Positions 28,407 to 37,442 of a stretch of DNA of 64,000 nucleotides are shown here, in pieces; the stretch's first letter is position 1, and every line of letters begins with the position of its first letter. The DNA lies in assembly GCF_002213415.1 (NCBI RefSeq), contig NZ_NJGU01000016.1, forward strand, positions 1 to 64,000. The letters run 5' to 3'. Under the pieces are notes generated by a model. It ran no database searches, had not been told where the DNA came from, and saw only the letters and a list, made by a program, of their open reading frames with translations. The stretch is from Herbaspirillum robiniae (GTDB taxonomy: Bacteria > Pseudomonadota > Gammaproteobacteria > Burkholderiales > Burkholderiaceae_D). A program made the position numbers and the translations under genes.

Positions 28407-28498
28407 AGTATCAAACCGCGCGCCAAAACCCTTGCGGCAGTCGGGTTGCATTTTGAAACCATATCGACTTACACTGCAACTGGTTTTGAATTGCAACC
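28400..28498. promoter_or_regulatory. Three related half-sites, candidate HxlR operator
   Basis: Arms at 28444-28460 (GGTTGCATTTTGAAACC) and 28482-28498 (GGTTTTGAATTGCAACC) form an inverted repeat matching at 14 of 17 positions. A third related half, TTGCA then ATCAAACC, lies at 28401-28417 at the regulator's start. The region is AT-rich and sits between the HxlR and MFS genes. Confidence 0.6.
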
Positions 28499-28525
28499 TG
28501 ATGAGTTCCCCAAGAAAGGAAAGCC

Positions 28526-29776
28526 ATGCCATCCGCCGCGCCAGCCCCGACCGCCCCGACCGCCATTTCCACCGATCCCTGCCGTGCGCCGGCGCTGGAG
28601 CGCGCCATGGTGCTGCTGTTCGCGGTGGCCGCCGGCATCAGCGTGGCCAACGTCTACTACGCCCAGCCGCTGCTGGATGCGCTGGCGGCCGATTTCGGCA
28701 TCGCCACCGCATCGGCCGGCGTGGTGGTCACGGCGACCCAGGCGGGTTCCACACTGGCGTTGCTGCTGCTGGTGCCGTTGGGCGACCTGCTGCCGCGCCG
28801 GGCGCTGATGCTGTGGCAGGCGGCGGCGCTGGCCCTGTTCCTGCTGGCCCTGGCGGCCAGCGCATCGGTGTGGACGCTGTTGGCGGGGATGCTGGCGGCC
28901 GGCCTGCTCGGCACGGCCATGACGCAGGGACTGATCGCCTACGCCGCGGCGTTGTCGGCGCCGTCGCAGCGCGGCAGCGTGCTGGGCACGGTGCAGTCGG
29001 GCGTGGTGATCGGGCTGTTGCTGGCGCGCGTGGTGTCGGGCGCCCTGGCCGACCTGGGCGGCTGGCGCCTGGTCTATCTTTGCTCGGCGGCGCTGATCGC
29101 GCTGCTGGGCGTGGTCCTGGCGCGCACCTTGCCGCCGTCGCCCGCGCCGGCGGCGGTCGGCGGCTACCTGCGGCTGCTGGCTTCGATGGCTGCGCTGCTG
29201 CGCCATGACCGCGCCTTGCAGGTGCGCGGTGTGCTGGCGCTGCTGATGTTCGCCGTCCTCAATGTGTTCTGGAGCGCACTGGTGCTGCCGCTCTCGGCGC
29301 CGCCGCATTCCATGTCCCACGGCGCCATCGGCGCGTTCGGTCTGGTCGGCGCGATCGGGGTGCTGGGCGGATCGCGCGCCGGCCGCTGGGCCGACCGCGG
29401 CCTGGCCCAGCGCGCGAGCGGCGCGGCCCTGCTGCTGCTGGTGCTGTCGTGGCTGCCGCTTGCCTTCACCGGGGCCAGCCTGTGGGCATTGATAGGGGGC
29501 ATCCTGGTGCTGGACATTGGCGCGCAGATGATCCACGTCACCAACCAAAGCCTGATCCTGCGCGCCCATGCACAGGCGCACAGCCGCCTGATCGGCTGCT
29601 ACATGATGTTCTACGCAGTGGGCAGCGGCGGCGGTGCGCTGGCGGGCACGCACGTGTATGCCAGCGCCGGCTGGGCGGGAGTGTGCTGGCTGGGGGCGGC
29701 GATCAGCCTGGCGGCGCTGCTGTGGTGGGCGTTGACGCTGAAATGGATGCCCTCTGCATCGCCAACGGCGGCGTAA
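28526..29776 (+). CDS. MFS efflux transporter
   Basis: A 416-residue major facilitator with 12 predicted membrane helices. It opens with VANVYYAQPLLDALAADFG, typical of the YnfM/EmrD-like drug and sugar efflux group, and VPLGDLLPRRALML is a degenerate motif A. It is controlled, very likely, by the divergent HxlR regulator. The substrate is unknown. The ATG has a GGAAAG ribosome site. Confidence 0.88.
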   Translation: MPSAAPAPTAPTAISTDPCRAPALERAMVLLFAVAAGISVANVYYAQPLLDALAADFGIATASAGVVVTATQAGSTLALLLLVPLGDLLPRRALMLWQAAALALFLLALAASASVWTLLAGMLAAGLLGTAMTQGLIAYAAALSAPSQRGSVLGTVQSGVVIGLLLARVVSGALADLGGWRLVYLCSAALIALLGVVLARTLPPSPAPAAVGGYLRLLASMAALLRHDRALQVRGVLALLMFAVLNVFWSALVLPLSAPPHSMSHGAIGAFGLVGAIGVLGGSRAGRWADRGLAQRASGAALLLLVLSWLPLAFTGASLWALIGGILVLDIGAQMIHVTNQSLILRAHAQAHSRLIGCYMMFYAVGSGGGALAGTHVYASAGWAGVCWLGAAISLAALLWWALTLKWMPSASPTAA

Positions 29777-29857
29777 AGAAAGCCGGCCACCTCGCGGCGC
29801 CGGCCTGGTTGTCCATCGTGGCCCGCCGTGCATCGAACGCGATGCACGCGCGCATGT

Positions 29858-30361
29858 TCAGCCCGGCCTGCGATAGCCGCTGGCCACCCAACGTTGCGCG
29901 CTGTCGGCGTTCAGTTGGTAGTTGGGCGCCACTTGCACTTTGGCCAGCATGTCGCCCATCTCGTCCCATGCGGTCAGGTCGGCATAGGGGAAGTCATCGT
30001 CCGGAACGATGTCCAGCGTGACCTTGATGCGGCCTTCGGCGGTGTCGATGGTGACATGCTTGTGCAATTGCGCATGCAGTTGCTGTTCGCTGCGACGGAT
30101 GAATTCCGACGCGGTCTTGACCAGGGTGTTGAAGGCGGATTTGTCCAGGGGCTTGGGATTTTTCTTGTCCCGTCCCATGGTCCAGGGGCCGATCAATGCC
30201 GGTTCGCGTTCGCCGTCGCGGCTCATCTCGACCGCCCAGCCATCGTCGTCTTCGTTCTTGATCACGCGCGCTGTCCAGCCTTCGTCGCGCCACAGGCGAG
30301 CATCGTGAATGGCGTCGTTGTCCGGGGAAAGGGTGTCGTTGTTGCTGTCGATATCTTGCAT
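29858..30361 (-). CDS. Hypothetical acidic protein
   Basis: A 167-residue soluble acidic protein with no recognised domain. An Asp-rich N-terminus is followed by mixed alpha/beta segments: LWRDEGWTARVIKNEDDDGWAVEM, WTMGRDKKNPKPLDKSAFNTLVK and TIDTAEGRIKVTLDIVPDDD. It has no signal or membrane segment. Codon use agrees with its neighbours, supporting a real gene. It is upstream of the threonine ammonia-lyase stop, probably with its own promoter. Function cannot be given. Confidence 0.75.
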   Translation of the reverse strand: MQDIDSNNDTLSPDNDAIHDARLWRDEGWTARVIKNEDDDGWAVEMSRDGEREPALIGPWTMGRDKKNPKPLDKSAFNTLVKTASEFIRRSEQQLHAQLHKHVTIDTAEGRIKVTLDIVPDDDFPYADLTAWDEMGDMLAKVQVAPNYQLNADSAQRWVASGYRRPG

Positions 30362-30449
30362 CGTGGGTATTTCTATTCTGAATAAAACGGAACTGCCATG
30401 GGCGCGGGGCGAGAGGAACGCCCCGGCCTGTTGCGGGAGATGCTGCGGC

Positions 30450-31655
30450 TTAGTGCAGCTCCTCCGCCTCGAACCCCGCCGCGCGCAGCGCCTGCAGTAC
30501 CTGCGCCAGGTGCGGGCGGCCGCGCGTCTGCAGCACCAGCTCGATGTCCACGTTCTGCGCCGCCAGCAGCGTGAAGGCGCGCTGGTGGTGGACTTCGTCG
30601 ATGTTGGCGCCGGCTTCGGCGACGATGCCGGTGATCTTCGCCAGCGTGCCCGGCACGTCGCGCGAGCTGACCTTCACGCGCGCCAGGCGGCCGGCGCGCA
30701 CCATGCCGCGCTCGATGATGGCCGTCAGCAGCAGCGGATCGATGTTGCCGCCGGAGAGCACCAGGCCCACGCGCTTGCCGCGGAAGCGGTCCGGGTAGCG
30801 CACCAGCGCGGCCAGGCCGGCGGCGCCGGCGCCTTCGACCAGGGTCTTTTCGATTTCCAGCAGCATCAGCACGGCCTGCTCGATGTCGCCTTCGTCCACC
30901 AGCAGCAGATCGTTGGCTTCGCGCGCGATGATGGCGCGCGTCAGCGTGCCCGGCGTGCCCACCGCGATGCCTTCGGCGATGGTGCTGGAGCCGACCGGAT
31001 GTTCGGTGCCCTTGACGGCGTTGACCATGGTCGGGAAGCGCTTGGTCTGCACGCCCACGATCTCGATCTCCGGCTTGATGGCGCGCGCGGCCACGGCCAT
31101 GCCGGCCAGCAGGCCGCCGCCGCCGATGGCCACCACCAGGGTGTCGAGCTCGGGCACGGCCTTGAGCATTTCCAGCGCCACGGTGCCCTGGCCGGCGATG
31201 ATGGCTTCGTCGTCATAGGGGTGGACGAAGGTCAGGCCTTGCTGTTCGGCCAGCTCGTAGGCGTGGGCGCGCGCCGCTTCCAGGGTGTCGCCGTGCAGCA
31301 CGACGTTGGCGCCGAAACCGCGCGTGCGCTCGATCTTCACGCCCGGCGTGAAGCGCGGCATGACGATGGTGGCCGGCAGCCCCAGGCGCTGCGCGTGGTA
31401 GGCCACGCCCTGGGCGTGGTTGCCGGCGGACATGGCGATCACGCCGCGGCTGCCGTTCTCGCTGGCGGCGACGTCGGCCATCTTGTTGCAGGCGCCGCGC
31501 TCCTTGAAGGAGGCGGTGAATTGCAGGTTCTCGAACTTGAGGAATACCTGGGCGCCGACGATCTGCGACAGCGTGCGCGACTCGACGCAAGGCGTCTCCA
31601 GGATCTGGCCTTGCAGCCGGCGGGCGGCTGCTTCGATGTCATTGAGTGTAGTCAT
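30450..31655 (-). CDS. Threonine ammonia-lyase with ACT domain
   Basis: A 401-residue fold-type II PLP enzyme deaminating threonine to 2-oxobutyrate. The Schiff-base Lys51 is in ASFKERGACNK, and the phosphate-binding glycine loop reads IGGGGLLAG. The catalytic part ends near residue 325, then one ACT-like regulatory domain (VSSRDVPGTLAKITGIVAEAGANIDEVHHQRAF). This single-ACT length is the form often named TdcB-like or biosynthetic-short IlvA. It is transcribed alone, so whether it feeds isoleucine synthesis or threonine catabolism is not settled. Confidence 0.92.
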   Translation of the reverse strand: MTTLNDIEAAARRLQGQILETPCVESRTLSQIVGAQVFLKFENLQFTASFKERGACNKMADVAASENGSRGVIAMSAGNHAQGVAYHAQRLGLPATIVMPRFTPGVKIERTRGFGANVVLHGDTLEAARAHAYELAEQQGLTFVHPYDDEAIIAGQGTVALEMLKAVPELDTLVVAIGGGGLLAGMAVAARAIKPEIEIVGVQTKRFPTMVNAVKGTEHPVGSSTIAEGIAVGTPGTLTRAIIAREANDLLLVDEGDIEQAVLMLLEIEKTLVEGAGAAGLAALVRYPDRFRGKRVGLVLSGGNIDPLLLTAIIERGMVRAGRLARVKVSSRDVPGTLAKITGIVAEAGANIDEVHHQRAFTLLAAQNVDIELVLQTRGRPHLAQVLQALRAAGFEAEELH

Positions 31656-32070
31656 GCTGGGATTGTAGAGGCATTGCCCGGTTTTGTAGCGTATCGATCA
31701 GGGCGACTTGCAGGATGACGCAAAATCGACGCCGCGACGACGCTCCTTTGCATCCATCGAAAAACCCGGCGGCATTTTTTTACCGGCTATCGACGGCTGG
31801 CGCCGGATAGTGCTGCGCCCGCAGCAAGGCGGGAGTGACAAATCGACAATTAGCGCCTGTCCATACGCAGGCCGGCGGCGATAGAAAAATTCTTTGGCGC
31901 GAACCATTGAAGTCCGGCGGAGCTGGGACTACAGTGAATTCTCCGTCGCACCGCAGCCTGAAATTTCCCGCCGAAGTGGAAAGCGACACCGGGCCGTCCG
32001 GCCTCTCCCCAGCAACACCATCAACCGGTAATTCAATCCAGCTTCTGCCGTTCTCACCAAGGAGACACTA
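31656..32070. other. Divergent intergenic region
   Basis: About 415 bp between the threonine ammonia-lyase start and the small Cys protein, of mixed composition. The ribosome site AAGGAG sits before the right-hand gene. A TGGCGCG-TTGAA string near 31893 resembles a sigma-54 site but has the wrong spacing. No RNA gene or coding sequence was supported. Confidence 0.45.
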
Positions 32071-32427
32071 ATGAGCATCGCAACCCGGCATCCGGATGTC
32101 AGGCCATCCCCGCCACCGTTGTTCCCGCCGCCGGCTACCCCGCGCATCGCGCCGCGCTACGAGCAGCGCGCCTCGCCGTTGCTGCTGTCGCTGGTCGAGC
32201 TCGATCCGCGCGAAGTCATCGAAGGCGTCATGACCGAGAAAGGTTTCCTCGCCGCCGACGTGGTGCCGGTGGGCCCCATGCGCGAAGCATGCCCGCATTG
32301 TCCCGGCGTGGCCCTGCAGCTGGTGCTGCGCCATCGCCACGTCAAGCGTTCGCACCTGTTCTGCCGCGTCTGCACCCGTTGCTATGACGCGCTCAACGAC
32401 CACGGCCATTCGGTGCTGACGGCCTGA
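32071..32427 (+). CDS. Small Cys-rich putative zinc-binding protein
   Basis: A 118-residue cytoplasmic protein of unknown role. The Pro-rich first 30 residues are probably disordered. A core holds Cys74-x2-Cys77 and Cys98-x2-Cys101-x2-Cys104, separated by a His/Arg-rich segment (LRHRHVKRSH). The two CxxC pairs suggest a zinc ribbon, with one spare Cys. The ATG follows AAGGAGACACTA, a strong ribosome site. It is monocistronic with its own roughly 400-bp leader, so it is probably regulated. No family was recognised. Confidence 0.75.
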   Translation: MSIATRHPDVRPSPPPLFPPPATPRIAPRYEQRASPLLLSLVELDPREVIEGVMTEKGFLAADVVPVGPMREACPHCPGVALQLVLRHRHVKRSHLFCRVCTRCYDALNDHGHSVLTA

Positions 32428-32494
32428 GCGCCCGCCCGATCCATTTCCTGTTGCACCTGTCGCCGGGGCGCCTTCCATTGGTTGGCGCCCCGCA

Positions 32495-33124
32495 TCATTT
32501 TCCGTCCTGCAATGATGGCGCCTGAACGCCTGCCGCCGCGGGCGCGGCCCTTTCCATTTCCCTGACCACCGCTTCCAGCATGGCCGCGAGGTCGCGCCGC
32601 ATCAAGGCGCCGCCGAACAGGCCCGGCACGTAGAAATCGGGCGAGAGCAAGCTGGTGTAGCGCAGCAGCACGCCGGGTCCGGCGGCGTCGTCCTGCGGCG
32701 CCAGCTCCCAGCGGGCGTGGTACTTGCGCATGTTGCCGCTTTGCAGCGTCATGTCGATGGCCGAGACCGGCTGTTCCCGCACCCGCAGCACCAGGTCTAT
32801 CGGTTGCCGGATGAACAAGAACTGCGCGTAACCGTGCTGTTCCACCAGATGCTCGTTGGCGGCGGCGTCGGGAAAGGGCAGCGCGCGCGACGAGCTCAGC
32901 CGCGGCACGAACTCGGCCAGCCGGTCGTAGCCGGTCAGCACCTTCCAGGCGCCGGCCATGTCGGTGCGGGCGAAGGCCTCGGCGCGCACGTCGAACTCGG
33001 TGCGGCCGTCGACCCGGCTGGTGGCCACGCTCACCCGCGGCGGCGCCTGCGCGGCAGTATCGGCGGCTGCCGCGGCCAGGGCGCACGGCAGCAAGAAAGC
33101 GAACAGGACCGGCCGTATCTTCAT
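32495..33124 (-). CDS. Periplasmic SRPBCC-fold protein
   Basis: A 209-residue exported protein of the SRPBCC/polyketide-cyclase-like superfamily (START-type cavity). Residues 1-25 look like a signal peptide. The fold signature is visible as VRAEAFARTDMAGAWKVLTGYDRLAEFVP, where the first helix cradles the sheet, then strands to FLFIRQPIDLVLRV. The start at 33124 is preferred because it gives the signal peptide directly; the longer frame has no such feature. Ligand unknown. It is convergent with the small Cys-rich gene. Confidence 0.78.
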   Translation of the reverse strand: MKIRPVLFAFLLPCALAAAAADTAAQAPPRVSVATSRVDGRTEFDVRAEAFARTDMAGAWKVLTGYDRLAEFVPRLSSSRALPFPDAAANEHLVEQHGYAQFLFIRQPIDLVLRVREQPVSAIDMTLQSGNMRKYHARWELAPQDDAAGPGVLLRYTSLLSPDFYVPGLFGGALMRRDLAAMLEAVVREMERAAPAAAGVQAPSLQDGK

Positions 33125-33288
33125 GCGATGAACGAGGGTGGGGATGGCGCAGCATACCGCAGCGATGCGCCGGTATTGTCGGCGCGACCTGCATATTGCG
33201 TGTGGGAACCTCGCCGGGCGCCGGCGTTCCATCCGAAGATCGGGCAACATCATTCAATTCCAGTCAATCCCAGTCATCAGGAGTCGCC

Positions 33289-33858
33289 ATGCCCCGTGCC
33301 GCCAGATTGCCGTCCCGCCAGGATTTCCCGGTGCACCAGGTCCGCCGTTACCTGGAGCCCGGCCCCATCGTGCTGGTGTCCTCCGCCTATCGCCGCCAGC
33401 GCAACATCATGACCATGGGGTGGCACTGCATGATGGAGTTCGCTCCCTCGTTGCTGGGCTGCGTCATTTCCTCCGGCAACCACAGCTTCGAGCTCATCCG
33501 CAAAAGCCGCGAGTGCGTGATCAACCTGCCGACAGCCGCGCTGATCGACCAGGTGGTGGGCATCGGCAACTGCTCCGGCGCCGAGGGCGACAAGTTCGAG
33601 CGCTTCGGCCTGACCGCCTTGCCGGCGCAGCAGGTCGGCGCGCCGCTGATCGGCGAATGCCACGCCAGTTTCGAATGTCGCCTGCACGACGGCAGGCTGG
33701 TCGGCAAGTACAACTACTTCATCTTCGAAGTGGTGCAGGCGCATGTGGCGCGTACGCCGAAAAATCCGCAGACGCTGCACTACAAGGGCAACGGCGAGTT
33801 CATGCTGGCCGGCGAGGTGGTCAGCCGGCGCGCGAAGTTCCACCGCGAATATCTCTGA
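33289..33858 (+). CDS. Flavin reductase-like FMN-binding protein
   Basis: A 189-residue member of the flavin reductase/DIM6-NTAB family, a split-barrel FMN-binding fold. Conserved elements are PIVLVSSAYRRQRNIMTMGWHCMMEF (the isoalloxazine-side strand pair), RECVINLPTAALIDQVVGIG, and HASFECRLHDGRLVGKYNYFIFEVVQA. It may reduce flavin with NAD(P)H for a partner monooxygenase or act on its own substrate. The start at 33289 follows CAGGAG. Its stop lies three bases from that of the convergent LysR gene. No partner is adjacent. Confidence 0.85.
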   Translation: MPRAARLPSRQDFPVHQVRRYLEPGPIVLVSSAYRRQRNIMTMGWHCMMEFAPSLLGCVISSGNHSFELIRKSRECVINLPTAALIDQVVGIGNCSGAEGDKFERFGLTALPAQQVGAPLIGECHASFECRLHDGRLVGKYNYFIFEVVQAHVARTPKNPQTLHYKGNGEFMLAGEVVSRRAKFHREYL

Positions 33859-33861
33859 TTG

Positions 33862-34767
33862 CTAGGGCTGCAGCGCCAGCACGAAGTCGAGGAAGGCGCG
33901 CACCTTGGCCGGCGGATGATGGCGCGAGGGATAGAGCGCATACAGCGGGAAGCGCTCGTCCGGCCAGTCCGGGAACAGGTCCACCAGGCGGCCGTCGTCC
34001 AGCATGGGCTGCAGCCCGAGGTCGAACACCTGCGCCACGCCGTAGCCCGACAGGCACACGCTGTAGAGCGAGCCGCCGTCGTTGACGGTGAGCTGGCCGT
34101 CCATCTCCAGCTCGATGCGCTTGCGGCCGCGGATGAATTCCCAGGTGAAGGGGCGGCCGGTGCGCGAGTCGCGAAACAGGATGCAGGTATGCCCCGGCGT
34201 CTGCAGCTCCTGCGGCGTGGCCGGACGGCCGTGGCGCTTGAGGTAGCCGGGAGCCGCGATGGTGACGATGCGGCAGTCGGCCAGCTTGCGCGCCACCAGC
34301 GTGGAGGCCGGCGGCTGGCCGAAACGCAGCGCCAGGTCATAACCGTCGGCCACCATGTCGCCCAGCTCGTCGCGCATGATCAGTTCCAGCTTCAGCTCCG
34401 GGTGGGCCGCCAGGAAGTCGCCCAGGCGCGGCGCCAGCACCATGCGCGAGAAGAACGGGTCGACGTTGACCCGCAGCCGCCCGCGCACCGTGCCGCGCCC
34501 CTCCTGCGCCGAGGACGCGGCCTCCTCCAGCGCCGCCAGCAGCGGCGCCACCTGGGCGTGGAAGCGCCGTCCCTCGTCGGTCAGCGTGATGGAGCGCGTG
34601 GTGCGGTCGAACAGGCGGATGCCCAGCCGCGCCTCCAGTCGCGCCACCGCCCGGCTCACGCCCGAGGGCGTCATGTCCAGCAGTTCGGAGGCGGCCGCGA
34701 AGCTGCCGCTGTCGACGATCGCGCACAGCACGCTGATGCCGTTCATCATGCGTTCGTCAAAGGCCAT
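33862..34767 (-). CDS. LysR-family regulator of the divergent NmrA-type gene
   Basis: A 301-residue LysR-type regulator in the CrgA/DmlR-like subgroup. The helix-turn-helix spans residues 1-60 (FAAASELLDMTPSGVSRAVARLEARLG), the wing TRSITLTDEG follows, and the effector domain continues to the end. The start at 34767 matches family N-termini. The intergenic region to the divergent NAD(P)-binding protein holds the inverted repeat TTGATGAT/ATCATCAA. This pair, a LysR with an NmrA-type reductase, is common in proteobacteria. Confidence 0.9.
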   Translation of the reverse strand: MAFDERMMNGISVLCAIVDSGSFAAASELLDMTPSGVSRAVARLEARLGIRLFDRTTRSITLTDEGRRFHAQVAPLLAALEEAASSAQEGRGTVRGRLRVNVDPFFSRMVLAPRLGDFLAAHPELKLELIMRDELGDMVADGYDLALRFGQPPASTLVARKLADCRIVTIAAPGYLKRHGRPATPQELQTPGHTCILFRDSRTGRPFTWEFIRGRKRIELEMDGQLTVNDGGSLYSVCLSGYGVAQVFDLGLQPMLDDGRLVDLFPDWPDERFPLYALYPSRHHPPAKVRAFLDFVLALQP

Positions 34768-34788
34768 GGTGTTTTTCCTTGCGGTGGA

Positions 34789-34809
34789 TTGATGATGAAT
34801 GATCATCAA
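34789..34809. promoter_or_regulatory. Inverted repeat, candidate LysR operator
   Basis: TTGATGAT (34789-34796) and ATCATCAA (34802-34809) pair perfectly around a 5-bp spacer, 22 bp upstream of the LysR start and about 100 bp upstream of the NmrA-type gene. Confidence 0.5.
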
Positions 34810-34909
34810 TGAAGTGACGTCGATGATATCGCAAAAGCAGTCGCCGACGCCCAGAATGCGCTCCATGCCTGCCCGCCGGGCAGCCTTCACACACGACAAG
34901 GAGCGCAAC

Positions 34910-35782
34910 ATGTATGCAATCACGGGAATCACAGGACAAGTCGGCGGCACGCTGGCCCGCAGCCTTCTGGCCGCCGGCCGCGACGTGCGCGCGGTGGTGC
35001 GCGACGCCGCCAAGGGGGAATCATGGGCGCGCCAGGGCGCCGAGGTGGCGCTGGCCGAGCTGACCGATGTGCCGGCCATGATCCGCGCCTTCTCCGGCGC
35101 CGACGGGGTGTTCATCCTGCTGCCGCCGGCCTTCGATCCCATGCCGGGCTTTCCGGCGGCGCGCCGCATCATCGCCGCCGTGCGCGAGGCGCTGGAGATG
35201 GCGGGCCCGAAAAAGGTGGTGGCGCTGTCGACCATCGGCGCCGATGCCGAGCAGCCCAACCTGCTGAACCAGCTGCGCATCATGGAACAGCAGTTCGCCA
35301 CGCTGGAGATGCCGGTCACCTTCCTGCGCGCCGGCTGGTTCATGGAAAATTCGCGCTGGGATATCGACGCCGCCCGCGCCGGCGCCATCGCCAGCTATCT
35401 GCAGCCGGCCTCGCGCGCCATCGCCATGGTGTCTACCGCCGACGTCGGCCGCACCGCCGCCGCGCTGCTGCAGGAGGACTGGAACGGGCGCCGCGTGGTG
35501 CAGCTGGAAGGGCCGCAGCGCACCAGCCCGGACGACATCGCCGCCGCCTTCGGTCGCCTGCTGGGCCGCGCGGTGGAAGTCGACGTCGTGCCGCGCGTCG
35601 AATGGGAAGGCATCTTCCGCGCCCAGGGCATGGAAAACCCCTTGCCGCGCATGCAGATGGTGGACGGCTTCAATGCCGGCTGGATCGACTTCGCCCACGG
35701 CGGCCGCGATTCGCGCCGCGGCAGCGTCGGCATCGAGGCGGCGCTGCGCGCGATGCTGGAGGAGCAGGCCGGTACCGTGTGA
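34910..35782 (+). CDS. NmrA/QOR2-like NAD(P)-binding protein
   Basis: A 290-residue atypical short-chain dehydrogenase of the NmrA/QorB group. The Rossmann motif ITGITGQVGGTLARSLL lies at residues 4-20, followed by VRAVVRDA for the cofactor ribose. FILLPPAF is a conserved strand end. TFLRAGWFMEN is the family's central block. Such proteins act as quinone or aldehyde reductases or as redox sensors. The ATG at 34910 follows AAGGAGCG. It is divergent from its likely LysR regulator. Confidence 0.88.
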   Translation: MYAITGITGQVGGTLARSLLAAGRDVRAVVRDAAKGESWARQGAEVALAELTDVPAMIRAFSGADGVFILLPPAFDPMPGFPAARRIIAAVREALEMAGPKKVVALSTIGADAEQPNLLNQLRIMEQQFATLEMPVTFLRAGWFMENSRWDIDAARAGAIASYLQPASRAIAMVSTADVGRTAAALLQEDWNGRRVVQLEGPQRTSPDDIAAAFGRLLGRAVEVDVVPRVEWEGIFRAQGMENPLPRMQMVDGFNAGWIDFAHGGRDSRRGSVGIEAALRAMLEEQAGTV

Positions 35783-35807
35783 TGCCGGCTGCGGCCACGA
35801 GGGAGGT

Positions 35808-36737
35808 TCAGCCGCCGCGCTCGCCGTTGGCGCGGTCGGCGATCTCGTTCCACAGGTGCTGGGCCACATAGGCGCGATAGGGCGCCCAGGCCAGGCTGCG
35901 CTGTTTCTGCTGGGCGGGCTTGACCAGCGCAGCATCGCGCGCGGCGATGGCCTGCATCAGCACCAGGTCGGTGGCCGGCCAGCCGTCCGGGTCGCGCCAG
36001 GCGCGCATGGCGACATACTCCACCGTCCATGGGCCGATGCCGGGCTGGGCCAGCAGCGTCTGGCGCAGCTGCGCCAGTTGTTCCTGTGAATAGGGCTGGC
36101 CGGGTGGGTCGATCACGGCGGCGCCTTCGGCCACCGCGCGCGCCAGGCCCTGCAGCGCCGCCACCCGTTTGCCGGGCATGCCGATGCTGGAGAGATCGGC
36201 GTCGGCCAGCGCCGCCGGCGTGGGAAAGCGCCATGCCGTCAGCGCATGTCCATGATCGGGGATGTGCTGGCCGGCGCGCTGCACCACGCGGCCCATGATG
36301 GTGGTGGCGGCCTTGACGCTGACCTGCTGGCCGATGATGGTGCGCACCACCAGTTCGAACGCCGACCAGGCGCCGGGTACACGCAATCCCGGCGCGGCCT
36401 TGAGCAGGGGCTTGAGCCACGGGTCGGCGCCCAGCGCCTTCTTCACCGCGGCGGGATCGGCCTGCAGGTCGAACATGCGCGACAGCGGAGCGGCCAGCGC
36501 GTCGGCGTGGCGGCTGACCTTGCCGGCCAGGGTCGCCACCAGGCAATGCTTGGCCGCATCGAGCGTGACGGCCAGCGTGCCGGCGTCGCCTTCCCATTCG
36601 ATGGCCCGCAGATAGGCGCCGTTTTCCACCGCCTCCACGCCGATGGTGGCGCGGCCGTTGAAGAAACGCAGCATGCGCGGCCAGTCGAAAGGCGGCCGGT
36701 AGGGCAGGTGGAGGACGGCGATCGCGGGCTTGGGCAT
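35808..36737 (-). CDS. DNA-3-methyladenine glycosylase II (AlkA-like)
   Basis: A 309-residue helix-hairpin-helix DNA glycosylase removing alkylated purines. An AlkA-type N-terminal domain covers about 1-110, then the GIIGQQVS-like motif reads RTIIGQQVSVKAA. The HhH motif LAQPGIGPWT is at 229-238, and the catalytic Asp257 is in WPATDLVLMQA. It is divergent from the alkyltransferase gene at 36812, so the two share a short promoter region and form a base-repair pair. No Ada domain is fused. Confidence 0.9.
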   Translation of the reverse strand: MPKPAIAVLHLPYRPPFDWPRMLRFFNGRATIGVEAVENGAYLRAIEWEGDAGTLAVTLDAAKHCLVATLAGKVSRHADALAAPLSRMFDLQADPAAVKKALGADPWLKPLLKAAPGLRVPGAWSAFELVVRTIIGQQVSVKAATTIMGRVVQRAGQHIPDHGHALTAWRFPTPAALADADLSSIGMPGKRVAALQGLARAVAEGAAVIDPPGQPYSQEQLAQLRQTLLAQPGIGPWTVEYVAMRAWRDPDGWPATDLVLMQAIAARDAALVKPAQQKQRSLAWAPYRAYVAQHLWNEIADRANGERGG

Positions 36738-36811
36738 GCGGCATCATAGCGCAGCGCGTAGCGTGTCGCATTCCGCAGTAGAATCGACGGTCTTGAAGCA
36801 CGGAGACCGCA

Positions 36812-37384
36812 ATGGATTACGCATACAAGCTCATCGACTCGCCCGTTGGGCAACTGACGCTGGTGGCCAGGGGCGACAAGCTGGCCGCGATCCTGTGGGA
36901 GAACGACCGTGCCGGCCGCGTGCGCCTGGGCGAGATGACGCCGGACGAGCAGCGCCCGGTGCTGCTGGCCGCCGCCGGCCAGCTGGAAGAATATTTCGCC
37001 GGCAAGCGCACCGGCTTCGACGTGCCGCTCAGCTTCGATGGCACCGATTTCCAGAAGCAGGTGTGGGCTGCGCTGCTCACCATTCCTTACGGCCAGACCC
37101 GCACCTACCTGCAGATCGCCCGCCAGCTCGGCAACGAGAAGGCGGTGCGCGCCGTGGGCGCGGCCAACGGCCGCAACCCGATTTCCATCATCGCGCCCTG
37201 CCACCGCGTGATCGGCGCCGGCGGCGAACTCACCGGGTTTGCCGGCGGCCTGCATGCCAAGAAACTGCTGCTGGCCATCGAAGGCATTTCCACCGAAGGA
37301 CGCGACGCCGGCGACACCATCGACCCGCGCCGCAAGGCCCAGCATCGTCGCCGGGAAGATCCCAACCAGTTGTCCCTGCTGTAA
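36812..37384 (+). CDS. ogt: O6-alkylguanine-DNA alkyltransferase
   Basis: A 190-residue suicide alkyltransferase. The acceptor Cys130 is in APCHRVIG, preceded by the DNA-binding helix with Arg in PYGQTRTYLQIARQLG and AVGAANGRNP. The N-terminal domain is short. The basic C-terminal tail is longer than in E. coli Ogt. The start follows CGGAG. It is divergent from the AlkA-like glycosylase gene, an alkylation-repair cluster. Confidence 0.93.
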   Translation: MDYAYKLIDSPVGQLTLVARGDKLAAILWENDRAGRVRLGEMTPDEQRPVLLAAAGQLEEYFAGKRTGFDVPLSFDGTDFQKQVWAALLTIPYGQTRTYLQIARQLGNEKAVRAVGAANGRNPISIIAPCHRVIGAGGELTGFAGGLHAKKLLLAIEGISTEGRDAGDTIDPRRKAQHRRREDPNQLSLL

Positions 37385-37442
37385 GTCCCGCACCGGATCC
37401 CTGCGTCCGGTCATGCCATTTCCGCCCTTACGGAGAGCCGCC

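Noticed and set aside
31893-31912. Sigma-54 promoter resembling TGGCGCG-TTGAA
   Set aside because: The GG-to-GC spacing is wrong and the -12 GC is missing.
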